37,020 bases of DNA from a virus. The stretch is taken from the IMG/VR virus record IMGVR_UViG_3300036670_000156, positions 1-37,020 of that record, one strand, 5' to 3'. Positions 22,076 to 29,542 of this stretch are shown here, one piece after another (the stretch's first letter is position 1; each line of letters starts with the position of its first letter). The notes beneath the pieces are model-generated. The model saw nothing but the letters and a program-made list of their open reading frames with translations, did not search any database and was not told the DNA's origin. A program made the translations under genes and the position numbers.

Positions 22076-22135
22076 GGCTCCTAATGGGTGAGAAAGTTAT
22101 CGGGCGCATGCCCACCCATTCACTCACCAGGAGCC
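22076..22135 (+). promoter_or_regulatory. Structured coat-gene leader that can hide the ribosome site
   Basis: GGCTCCT (22076-22082) is complementary to AGGAGCC (22129-22135), which contains the coat Shine-Dalgarno sequence. Two alternative inner stems are possible: AATGGGTG with CACCCATT (22113-22120), or GGTGAG with CTCACC (22123-22128). A small GGGC/GCCC hairpin lies within. The pattern suggests translation control of the coat gene. Confidence 0.68.
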
Positions 22136-22139
22136 TATT

Positions 22140-23417
22140 ATGGCAAACGAATTCAGTAAAGAAGAACGCGTCGCTTTCGAAGACATCCTCCAAGGCTTCC
22201 AGGATGCGCTGGTCCTGTCGCGCAATGTGACGACCTACGCTACCGAGCAAACCATGATGGAACGTGCTCGCAACACCATCTGGCGTCCTATGCCCTACAT
22301 ATCGCAGTCTATCGACAGCGTACCGGGCGTGGCGATTCCAGGCTACCAGTCGATCACCCAGTTGGCCGTGCCATCGACCCTTGGCTTCAGCAAGACAGTG
22401 CCGTTCACCATGACGACCCTGGAATTGCGCGACGCCCTACAGGAGAACCGATTCGGCCAGTCCGCGCGGCAGAAGCTCGCCAGCGATATCAACATCGCCA
22501 TCATGAACGTCGCCGCCTCGCAAGGCACCCTAGTGGTCAAGGTCGCTGGCGCTGCCGGTAAGTACGATGACGTGGCCCTGTGCGACTCGATCATGAACGA
22601 GCAAGGCGTGATGACCGAAGACCGGTCTCTGGCCCTGTCCAGCCGCGATTATAACGGCATGGCCGGTAATCTGGCGACCGCCACCCGTTCGTTTACTGGC
22701 GGCAAGTCGGCTAATGCCTACGAGCGCTCTTTCGTCGGCATGGTCGCAGGCTTCGATACCTTCAAGCTCGACTACGCGAATCGGATCGCTGCAGCCGGTG
22801 GAGGTACGTCCAAGACCATCGCTACCAATGGCTCGCAAGTCGATTTCATACCTCGCGCAACAACGAACTCGGTCGGTGGTCAGATCAACGTCGATAACCG
22901 TTACCAGACCGTTACGGTTAGTGCCACGGCAGGTATTGTGGCGGGCGATGCCTTCACGATCGCTGGTGTACAAGCAGTGCACCACATCACCAAACAGTCG
23001 ACCGGCCAATTGAAGACGTTCCGAGTGTTGAGTGTGACGAACGGCACTACCCTGGTGATCAGTCCGCCAATGATCGGCGCGACCACCGCGTCGCCTACTG
23101 ATGCCGAACTGCAGTACAAGAACGTGGAAGTCGTGACCGAAAGCGCGAGCGCTGCAATTGTGTTCTTGAACGTGAATGCTACCGCGATCAACGTGTTCTG
23201 GCAGCGTGATGCGCTCGAAATCCTGCCCGGTCGTTACGCGGTGCCAACCGATGCTGGAACTGCAGTGATGCGCGCCAGCACGGACCAGGGTATCGAACTC
23301 GTGATGCAGAAGCAATATGACATCGACAGCATGACCATCAAGTATCGTCTGGATACGTTGTTCGGCGTCGTGAACAAGCAGCCCGAGATGTCCGGCATCC
23401 TGTTGTTCAACCAGTAA
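22140..23417 (+). CDS. Major coat protein, P22 gp5 type
   Basis: This 425-residue protein is about the length of P22 coat (430). The N-terminal segment with ARNTIWRPMPYISQS and the overall pattern match the P22 coat family. A central region (about 240-320) is beta-rich and would correspond to the inserted I-domain that stabilises P22-type HK97-fold subunits. It builds the T=7 shell on the scaffold. ATG 22140 follows AGGAGCC. Expression probably depends on its own promoter and on the structured leader. Confidence 0.92.
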   Translation: MANEFSKEERVAFEDILQGFQDALVLSRNVTTYATEQTMMERARNTIWRPMPYISQSIDSVPGVAIPGYQSITQLAVPSTLGFSKTVPFTMTTLELRDALQENRFGQSARQKLASDINIAIMNVAASQGTLVVKVAGAAGKYDDVALCDSIMNEQGVMTEDRSLALSSRDYNGMAGNLATATRSFTGGKSANAYERSFVGMVAGFDTFKLDYANRIAAAGGGTSKTIATNGSQVDFIPRATTNSVGGQINVDNRYQTVTVSATAGIVAGDAFTIAGVQAVHHITKQSTGQLKTFRVLSVTNGTTLVISPPMIGATTASPTDAELQYKNVEVVTESASAAIVFLNVNATAINVFWQRDALEILPGRYAVPTDAGTAVMRASTDQGIELVMQKQYDIDSMTIKYRLDTLFGVVNKQPEMSGILLFNQ

Positions 23418-23464
23418 CCTGAATCGGGCGGGGGCTACGGCTCTCGCCCTTACCGGAGAATTCT

Positions 23465-23629
23465 ATGGCAACAGGCAAGAACACTTTCGGGTCGAACATC
23501 GCGAAAGCGAAGCGGGCCGGTAAGACGCAGAAGGAAGCGGTATCCACCGCGATCAAGACCGCCAGCAGGCCTATGCCTTCTCGTGGTGGGCGCACAGCCA
23601 AGAATAAGGCGAGTCGAGGAATGAAATGA
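23465..23629 (+). CDS. Small basic protein after the coat gene (54 aa)
   Basis: ATG 23465 follows CCGGAGAATTCT. 54 residues, rich in Lys, Arg, Ala and Gly (starts MATGKNTFGSNIAKAKRAGK, ends ASRGMK). The stop overlaps the next gene start (ATGA at 23626-23629), confirming that it is translated. In composition it resembles the 21811-21960 protein. A DNA-binding or minor head role is possible, without direct evidence. Confidence 0.72.
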   Translation: MATGKNTFGSNIAKAKRAGKTQKEAVSTAIKTASRPMPSRGGRTAKNKASRGMK

Positions 23630-24108
23630 GCTATACGAAGCGCCAATTCGTGGTCGCGGCCTTTGAAGAGGTCGGATTGGCTTCGTACGTATTTGATATC
23701 CAGCCCGAAGGTCTCCAGAGCGCGCTTCGTCGTCTGGATTCGATGCTTGCTGAGTGGAACGCGAAAGGCATTCGGCTCGGGTTTCCGTTACCGTCGAATC
23801 CGCAAGACAGTGACCTGGATGAGGACACATTCGTTCCTGACTCCGCGAACGAGGCGATCATCACGAATCTCGCCATCCGCATCGCACCGAGTTACGGTAA
23901 AAACGTTTCTCCCGACACCAAGGTCATCGCGAAGCAGGGATACAATACCCTCCTTTCCCGTGCCGCGATACCGGCTCAGCAACAGCTGCCTGGAACAATG
24001 CCTGCCGGTGCGGGCAACAAGCCTCTGCGCAGCCACGATAATCCATATCTCATCCGTCCAGTCGACCCGGTACTTGCCGGTCCCGATGGTCCGATCAGAT
24101 TCAATTAA
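23626..24108 (+). CDS. Head completion/tail accessory factor, P22 gp4-like
   Basis: This 160-residue protein starts SYTKRQFVVAAFEEVGLA. The pattern RLDSMLAEWNAKGIRLGF then NEAIITNLAIRIAPSYGK is characteristic of the P22 tail accessory factor family. gp4 binds under the portal after packaging and extends the exit channel for gp10. The gene order coat - gp4 - gp10 is that of P22-like phages. A short Gly/Pro-rich C-terminal tail extends past the helical core. Confidence 0.85.
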   Translation: MSYTKRQFVVAAFEEVGLASYVFDIQPEGLQSALRRLDSMLAEWNAKGIRLGFPLPSNPQDSDLDEDTFVPDSANEAIITNLAIRIAPSYGKNVSPDTKVIAKQGYNTLLSRAAIPAQQQLPGTMPAGAGNKPLRSHDNPYLIRPVDPVLAGPDGPIRFN

Positions 24109-24117
24109 GGCCCGATC

Positions 24118-24573
24118 ATGCCTCAGATCTACCAATTACCGTTGCTGAATGTGGTCTCAGGTGGCGACCAGCTGCCGATATTCTCGCCGAACCAGGGCGA
24201 TTCACGCCGGGTATCGATCAACTCGCTGCTGGATTACTTCCAGAAGACATTCGCATCGCCGGCGCTGGCTACTAATATCTTCACTCCGGGTACCGGTTTC
24301 AATATCGCGGTCCCGAATCCTGTCGCGGCGCAGCAGTGGATGCTCTTGCGGCCGGTAAGTACACTGGCTTCGGGCACTGTCACGTTGCCGTTGAACTCGC
24401 AGACACCAGACGGCACCGAGGTGCTTATCACGACGACCCAGCAGATCACCGCATTCACGTTGGCGCTCAATGGTGCCTCGCAGGCCTTCGGCGTTCCCTC
24501 GATATTGGTCGTTGGGGGACCGTTTCGGGTACGATTCGTACAGGCCACGAATTCATGGCACCGGATCGCGTGA
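24118..24573 (+). CDS. Hypothetical virion protein between gp4-like and gp10-like genes
   Basis: This 151-residue protein is predicted mostly beta (TLASGTVTLPLNSQTPDGTEV, ITAFTLALNGASQAF, PFRVRFVQATNSWHRIA). The N-terminal PQIYQLPLLNVVSGGDQLPIF looks like a docking arm. Similar proteins occur next to head-completion genes in podophages and may decorate the neck or tail. Not assignable to a P22 gene. Spacing of 9 and 15 bp on either side places it firmly in the morphogenesis operon. Confidence 0.7.
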   Translation: MPQIYQLPLLNVVSGGDQLPIFSPNQGDSRRVSINSLLDYFQKTFASPALATNIFTPGTGFNIAVPNPVAAQQWMLLRPVSTLASGTVTLPLNSQTPDGTEVLITTTQQITAFTLALNGASQAFGVPSILVVGGPFRVRFVQATNSWHRIA

Positions 24574-24588
24574 GCGCGGGCTATTCAC

Positions 24589-25992
24589 ATGCAAATCCCG
24601 ATCCTCAACGGCATCTACGTCGATAATGGTCCGGATTTGCGTACTGCTTATCCCGTGAATATGATGCCGGTGCCCAAGGTGTCGGGTATTAGTACCGGGT
24701 TCCTGCGCCCAGCAGACGGTATTGTGGCGAACGGCATCGGTCCAGGCGTCGATCGTGGCGGCATCAGCTACAAGGGCATCTGCTACCGGGTCATGGGTAC
24801 CAAGCTGGTGATCGTCGCATCCGACGGCGCGGTCACGATCCTTGGTGATGTCGGCGGTCCGACTACCGAATTGGTCATTTTCGATTATAGCTTCGATTTC
24901 CTGGCTATAGCGTCCGGTGGGCGTCTGTACTACTGGAACGGGACTCTGACCCAAGTGACCGACCCGGACTTAGGTGTCGTCCTGGATTTCGTGTTCGTCG
25001 ATGGCTATTTCATGACCACGGACGGCACGAATCTGGTCGTAACCGAGTTGAACGACCCCACCCAGGTCAACCCGTTGAAGTATGGCAGTTCCGAGGTGGA
25101 CCCGGACCCGGTGATCGGGTTGCTGAAGCTACGGAACGAAGTATATGCCCTGAACCGGAACACGATCGAAGTATTCGATAACGTCGGCGGGAACTTCTTT
25201 CCGTTCGCAAGGATCGATGGCGCGCAGATCATGAAAGGCGTGATCGGGGCGCATGGCTGCTGCATATATATGGAAATGATCGCATTTATCGGCAGTGGCC
25301 GGAATGAGGCACCCGCCATTTATCTAGGTGCGAATGCTCAAGTTCAGAAGCTCAGTACTCAAGAGATCGATGAAATGTTGCTCGGATACACCGAAGCGCA
25401 ACTCGCAACAGCCAAGCTTGAACGGCGCAACGACAAAAACCGCGAGTGCCTATACGTCCACCTACCAGACAGTACTTTGGTTTATGACGCGGCAGCTTCG
25501 CAGGTGCTGGGTGAAGCGGTGTGGTTTATCTTGTCTTCCTCATTGGTCGGGTTCTCGCAGTTCCGGGCAAGGAATCTGGTATGGGCGTACAATAAATGGC
25601 TGGTCGGTGACCCGGCATCGAATGCTGTCGGATACCTGATACAGAATGTGAGCACTCATTGGGGGGCGATCGTTCGCTGGGAGTTCGGCACTATGGTGAT
25701 CTACAACGAGAGTAATGGTGCGATCATTAATGAACTGGAACTCGTGAGCCTGACCGGCGCAGTCGCACTTGGAATTGACCCCACAATCACGACCAGCTAT
25801 TCGACCGATGGGAAGTCTTGGAGCCAAGATCGATCGATCCGCGTCGGGACGACCGGAAGCACGAAGAAGCGGCTAGTCTGGTTCCAGCAAGGCCATATGC
25901 GGAGCTTCCGCATTCAGCGCTTCCGGGGCAGTAGCCAAGCACACCTGTCTTTCATTCGTCTGGAAGCCCAGGTCGAGCCTCTCGGGTACTGA
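24589..25992 (+). CDS. Packaged-DNA stabilisation protein, P22 gp10-like
   Basis: This 467-residue protein has the size of P22 gp10 (472). Repeated beta-propeller-like blades are visible (DGAVTILGDVGG, GGRLYYWNGTLTQV, VFVDGYFMTTDG) and the motif VLDFVFVDGYFM is typical. It attaches beneath gp4, closes the DNA channel and receives the tailspike and needle. No insertion or truncation is evident. ATG 24589 follows a GC-rich stretch with a weak ribosome site, so expression may rely on read-through from the preceding gene. Confidence 0.9.
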   Translation: MQIPILNGIYVDNGPDLRTAYPVNMMPVPKVSGISTGFLRPADGIVANGIGPGVDRGGISYKGICYRVMGTKLVIVASDGAVTILGDVGGPTTELVIFDYSFDFLAIASGGRLYYWNGTLTQVTDPDLGVVLDFVFVDGYFMTTDGTNLVVTELNDPTQVNPLKYGSSEVDPDPVIGLLKLRNEVYALNRNTIEVFDNVGGNFFPFARIDGAQIMKGVIGAHGCCIYMEMIAFIGSGRNEAPAIYLGANAQVQKLSTQEIDEMLLGYTEAQLATAKLERRNDKNRECLYVHLPDSTLVYDAAASQVLGEAVWFILSSSLVGFSQFRARNLVWAYNKWLVGDPASNAVGYLIQNVSTHWGAIVRWEFGTMVIYNESNGAIINELELVSLTGAVALGIDPTITTSYSTDGKSWSQDRSIRVGTTGSTKKRLVWFQQGHMRSFRIQRFRGSSQAHLSFIRLEAQVEPLGY

Positions 25993-25994
25993 GC

Positions 25995-26618
25995 ATGGTG
26001 ACGCGGAATTTTAATATCACCCGCGACCAATTGGCTACCTTTTTAGGCAGTCCTGAACTGATCCGCCAATTCGAACGGCTTCTGGATGGCGCCAACCTTC
26101 TCGCGGTCGGGAATGGCGGGACAGGGCAGACCAGTTACGAGGATGGTGACCTTCTTATCGGCGATGATCCGGGTCTCTCGAAGGCAAAGCTGTCCGAGGG
26201 CACCGGGATCGCGGTTGTGAATGGCCCAGGATCAATTACGGTCCGGATTGCTGATACGGCGGTTCTTCCAGGCGATTTTACGTACGCCTCGATTACCGTG
26301 GACGCTCAGGGCCGACTCACTGCCGCGTCCAGCGGGGTGGACCCTGTGACTTCAGTCACCGGAACCGCGCCCATCACCAGCACGGGCGGATTGACGCCCG
26401 CGATCAGTATTGATGATACCGCAGTCGTGCCCGGTGATTACGTATTCGCATCATTCACCGTTGACGCGAAAGGCCGACTCACTGCCGCATCGAATGGAAC
26501 ACCATTGGCGGGAGGAATCGGTGTTATCATCACGACCGCGAAGTTAACCGCCGGGGGCATCGATGGCAGTATGACGTTCACGAACGGCCTTTTAACGGCC
26601 CAGACACAGGCCACGTAA
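25995..26618 (+). CDS. Phage virion/tail-needle-like protein with repeated beta motif
   Basis: This 207-residue protein has a helical N-terminus (residues 1-35) followed by a region with two copies of a beta repeat (DTAVLPGDFTYASITVDAQG at about 91-110 and DTAVVPGDYVFASFTVDAKG at about 141-160, each followed by RLTAAS). Such repeats are common in trimeric fibre shafts. It occupies the position where P22 encodes gp26, the tail needle, but the sequence is not a recognisable gp26. It could be a needle equivalent or a small tail fibre. It begins 2 bp after gp10. Confidence 0.65.
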   Translation: MVTRNFNITRDQLATFLGSPELIRQFERLLDGANLLAVGNGGTGQTSYEDGDLLIGDDPGLSKAKLSEGTGIAVVNGPGSITVRIADTAVLPGDFTYASITVDAQGRLTAASSGVDPVTSVTGTAPITSTGGLTPAISIDDTAVVPGDYVFASFTVDAKGRLTAASNGTPLAGGIGVIITTAKLTAGGIDGSMTFTNGLLTAQTQAT

Positions 26619-26628
26619 GGAGAATATT

Positions 26629-27030
26629 ATGGATATGCCACGAATGATGGTCGGGAGCATGATGGGCGGACTCCCGGAGTCCGAACCGTTCATAACCGCA
26701 GCCGAGAATCGGCGCAACGCAACGGTCGTTATCGCTGACTGGATGTTCGGGCCGGAGAACCCGTCGAGCGTCCCTGGTACGAATAAGCCGTTCTGGATGG
26801 CCCTTGCGGGTGCGCTTCAAGTCGACGAGAAGGAAGCCCGCCGCCACCGCTGCTCGAATTGTGTCCACTATGATAACAGCAGTATGACGCAGGCATTGAT
26901 GGCCCAGATCCCGCAGAACGACGCTGATGTCGATGCGGGCTATCGTGGGTACTGCCACCGATTCGATTTTATCTGCCATGATATGCGAGCCTGCCAAGCT
27001 CAAGAAGAACGCATGTTCAGTGATAGTTGA
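26629..27030 (+). CDS. Cysteine-rich putative metal-binding protein
   Basis: This 133-residue protein has five cysteines: C75-S-N-C78, C109, C116 and C122 (GYCHRFDFICHDMRAC). The segment resembles phage proteins that may bind a metal or an iron-sulphur centre, but the cluster type is not determined by the sequence. The Met-rich start (MDMPRMMVGSMMGG) follows a strong AAGGAGAA site. It lies among tail genes, so it may be a virion component. The DNA promoter for the next gene overlaps its stop codon. Confidence 0.7.
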   Translation: MDMPRMMVGSMMGGLPESEPFITAAENRRNATVVIADWMFGPENPSSVPGTNKPFWMALAGALQVDEKEARRHRCSNCVHYDNSSMTQALMAQIPQNDADVDAGYRGYCHRFDFICHDMRACQAQEERMFSDS

Positions 27031-27055
27031 CAGACGTTCGCCGATGTGGTAGAAT
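27027..27055 (+). promoter_or_regulatory. Internal rightward promoter before the cupin-like gene
   Basis: TTGACA (27027-27032), 17-bp spacer and TAGAAT (27050-27055). Same -35, spacer length and -10 as the coat promoter. The leader is about 45-50 bases. It would boost the downstream cupin-like, ejection and tailspike genes. Confidence 0.85.
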
Positions 27056-27108
27056 TCGTATGCTGAGTCCGTTGAACCACCGGCAGTTCGTCCACCATTG
27101 AAGACTCA

Positions 27109-27534
27109 ATGAACGATACCGTGACTCAGATAACGACAACCGACTACCAGCCGATCTACCGGTTGGAGGCGGAATTGTTGAAGATGCCCCAGGTTGAATT
27201 GCCTGTGACGCACGATTTCTGCAGCGGTATCTACGCTCGCACGATCTTCATCCCAGCCGGGACGGTGTTGACGGGTGCGGTTCATAAGGACGAGTCATTT
27301 TTCGTGGTCCGCTCGGGTTGGATTATCGTCACGACCGATTCCGGTACCATCACGATCGGCCCAGGTTCTATGAGCGTGACCAAGCCGGGGACCAAACGGG
27401 CCGGGATTGCTGTTACCGATGTCGAGGTTACGACGTTCCACGCGAACCCGGTAAATGAGCGCGACCCGGACGCTCTGTGGAATAAGTTCACCGTGCCCGC
27501 GCCGGTACTTAGTATCGAAGGAGAAGCACGATGA
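27109..27534 (+). CDS. Cupin-fold protein
   Basis: This 141-residue protein has a single cupin-like beta-barrel: IFIPAGTVLTGAVHKDESFFVVRSGWIIVTTDSG resembles cupin motif 1 and the GPGSMSVTKPGTKRAGIAVTDVEV part resembles motif 2. The motif-1 His is present but other metal ligands are not clear, so it may be structural rather than catalytic. Related small cupins occur in tail and ejection regions of podophages. It is the first gene after the internal promoter and overlaps the next gene by 4 bp. Confidence 0.72.
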   Translation: MNDTVTQITTTDYQPIYRLEAELLKMPQVELPVTHDFCSGIYARTIFIPAGTVLTGAVHKDESFFVVRSGWIIVTTDSGTITIGPGSMSVTKPGTKRAGIAVTDVEVTTFHANPVNERDPDALWNKFTVPAPVLSIEGEAR

Positions 27535-28178
27535 CGTTTGGATTATCAGCCGCTGCTGTCGCGGGTATCGCAGTCGGCGGGGCCACGATTGTTTCAGGTG
27601 CTCTAGGTGCCAGGGCATCGCGAAATGCTGCCGATACTCAGTCCGCCGCCGCCCAAGCGGGCATCGAGGAACAACGCCGCCAATTCGATGCGGTCCAGAA
27701 GTTGCTCGCGCCCTTCACCCAGGGCGGCACGACTGCGTTTGGACAGCAGCAGGCATTGATCGGCGTCCAGGGACCTGAGGCACAGCAGAAGGCGATCAAT
27801 GCACTGGAGCAGGGACCAGCATTCCAGTCTCTCGTCCAGCAGGGCGAGAATGCGATTTTGCAGAATGCGTCAGCGACCGGTGGGTTGCGCGGCGGCAATA
27901 CTCAGGCTGCTCTCGGCCAATTCCGACCACAGTTGCTGAGTCAGTTGATTGATCAACAGTTCAACCAGTTGGGTGGCCTGTCGGCCACGGGGCAGGCATC
28001 GGCAGTGGGGCAGGCGACAGCAGCGCAGAATCAAGGCAGTGCTATCTCAGGCCTGTTGGCCCAGCAGGGTGCTGCAGTCGCAGGCGGGCAACTAGCTTCC
28101 GGCCAGTTCGCGGCATCGATTCCTGCCGCGATTTCCAGTGGCTTCGGCCTGTTCAAGGGCTTGGGGGGTAAATTTTAA
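27531..28178 (+). CDS. Ejection (DNA transfer) protein, P22 gp7-like
   Basis: This 215-residue protein starts with a glycine/alanine-rich hydrophobic helix (ALSAAAVAGIAVGGATIVSGALGA-type region, residues 5-28), followed by EEQRRQFDAVQKLLAPFTQGG and a Gln/Gly/Ala-rich body. This fits the small ejection protein of P22-like phages. It is released into the cell envelope to help build the DNA conduit. The order of three consecutive ejection genes of increasing size matches gp7-gp20-gp16. Adjacent starts and stops abut or overlap. Confidence 0.8.
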   Translation: MTFGLSAAAVAGIAVGGATIVSGALGARASRNAADTQSAAAQAGIEEQRRQFDAVQKLLAPFTQGGTTAFGQQQALIGVQGPEAQQKAINALEQGPAFQSLVQQGENAILQNASATGGLRGGNTQAALGQFRPQLLSQLIDQQFNQLGGLSATGQASAVGQATAAQNQGSAISGLLAQQGAAVAGGQLASGQFAASIPAAISSGFGLFKGLGGKF

Positions 28179-29542
28179 TGGTCCAGCCGATCGACTACAG
28201 CATTAACGTACCTGACCCGACTCAATCATTCATGAGGTCGTTCGAGGTGGGGTCCACGATCAGCGGCGCGCAAGCCGTCCAGGCGGAAGCAGTACGCAAA
28301 GCGGAGCAACAGCAGATGACGGCAGCGGCGATTGCGCGTCTTCAGCAGCCGGGAGCGACAGCAGCGGATTATGCGAAATTAGCGATGATGCTTCCCAAGG
28401 ATCAGGCCGAATCCATCCGTGAAAGCTTTAGCCTCATCAATGTCGAACGCCAAGAGACAGCGCTGAAGCAGGCTGGCGAGGTATTCTCCGCGTTCAAGGC
28501 AGGCCAGCCCGCGATCGCGATTCAACTTATGGAACGCCAAATCGAAGCCAAACGTAATAGCGGTGATGAGCCGGGGGCGAAGTTCTTGGAAACGTTTCGT
28601 GATGTAGCTAGAGAGGATCCGAAATCGGTTGAGGATTACTTCGGGTTCACAATATCGCAGATTCCGGGTGGCGATAAGGTTATCGATGCAGTGATCAAGA
28701 TGCGCGAAGCGCCAACGGTTGGGCAATTCAAAGTACTGACCCCCGCACGGATCGCCGAACTCGGCCTAGGCACCGGCTCGTTCCAGGAGGACGTTAATAC
28801 CGGCAAAGTCACAGCTATCGGTAGCGGCGGCGTCACGATCAACATGCCGCCTGCGGTCGGGCCGATTCCCAAAGATTTTCGGATGAATTATGATCCGCAG
28901 AACCGGCCTATTTCCATGGAGGTGATCCCTGGATCGAAAACGGCCCTCGAACTGGCAACGGCTGAATCGAAGCGCGGGATCGCTGCCGGTACATCCCTGA
29001 CCAGTTCCAATATCGTCGGCGAAGAGATCGGACGACTGAAATCGCTGGTTAAGAATCAGACGGTTCTTAGTCCCGTTACAGGTGTTACAGGCGCTCTCGT
29101 GGCGGGTGCCGGTCCGCTGGCTGCTGGGTCGGCCCGCCGGTCCGCTGAAGCGGTGGCGGAGACCATTCGCGCTAACATCGGCTTTGATCGTCTGAACCAA
29201 ATGCGTCTGGAGTCACCAACCGGCGGAGCGTTGGGTAACATCACGGAGCAGGAATTGAAATTCCTTCAGGCCGTACTGGGTTCGCTGAATCTGGACCAGA
29301 AGGATACCGACCTCATCAAGAGCTTGAACCGGCTGGAAAAGATCTATGACGGCATTATCAAGAAGGCGGCGGCTTATCCGAATGCTGGAAAATTCGGTTT
29401 CGACGATGCGGCTCCTGCGAACCCTGCAGCCCCTGCCGGTGCCCCGACCGTGAATGTAGGCGGGCAGACGTTCGCTAGACCCGCCGGTTTCACTGACGAG
29501 CAATGGGCCGGATATAAACGCGCCATGGGAGTCACTGAATGA
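28178..29542 (+). CDS. Ejection (DNA transfer) protein, P22 gp20-like
   Basis: This 454-residue protein is close in length to P22 gp20 (471). It is helical and Gln/Ala-rich over residues 30-180 (QAEAVRKAEQQQMTAAAIARL). The C-terminal part contains a further helical domain and a Pro/Ala linker (AAPANPAAPAGAPT) followed by a short terminal module (GFTDEQWAGYKRAMG). Position between gp7-like and gp16-like genes supports the role. It shares one base with the upstream stop and overlaps the next gene by 4 bp. Confidence 0.8.
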   Translation: MVQPIDYSINVPDPTQSFMRSFEVGSTISGAQAVQAEAVRKAEQQQMTAAAIARLQQPGATAADYAKLAMMLPKDQAESIRESFSLINVERQETALKQAGEVFSAFKAGQPAIAIQLMERQIEAKRNSGDEPGAKFLETFRDVAREDPKSVEDYFGFTISQIPGGDKVIDAVIKMREAPTVGQFKVLTPARIAELGLGTGSFQEDVNTGKVTAIGSGGVTINMPPAVGPIPKDFRMNYDPQNRPISMEVIPGSKTALELATAESKRGIAAGTSLTSSNIVGEEIGRLKSLVKNQTVLSPVTGVTGALVAGAGPLAAGSARRSAEAVAETIRANIGFDRLNQMRLESPTGGALGNITEQELKFLQAVLGSLNLDQKDTDLIKSLNRLEKIYDGIIKKAAAYPNAGKFGFDDAAPANPAAPAGAPTVNVGGQTFARPAGFTDEQWAGYKRAMGVTE

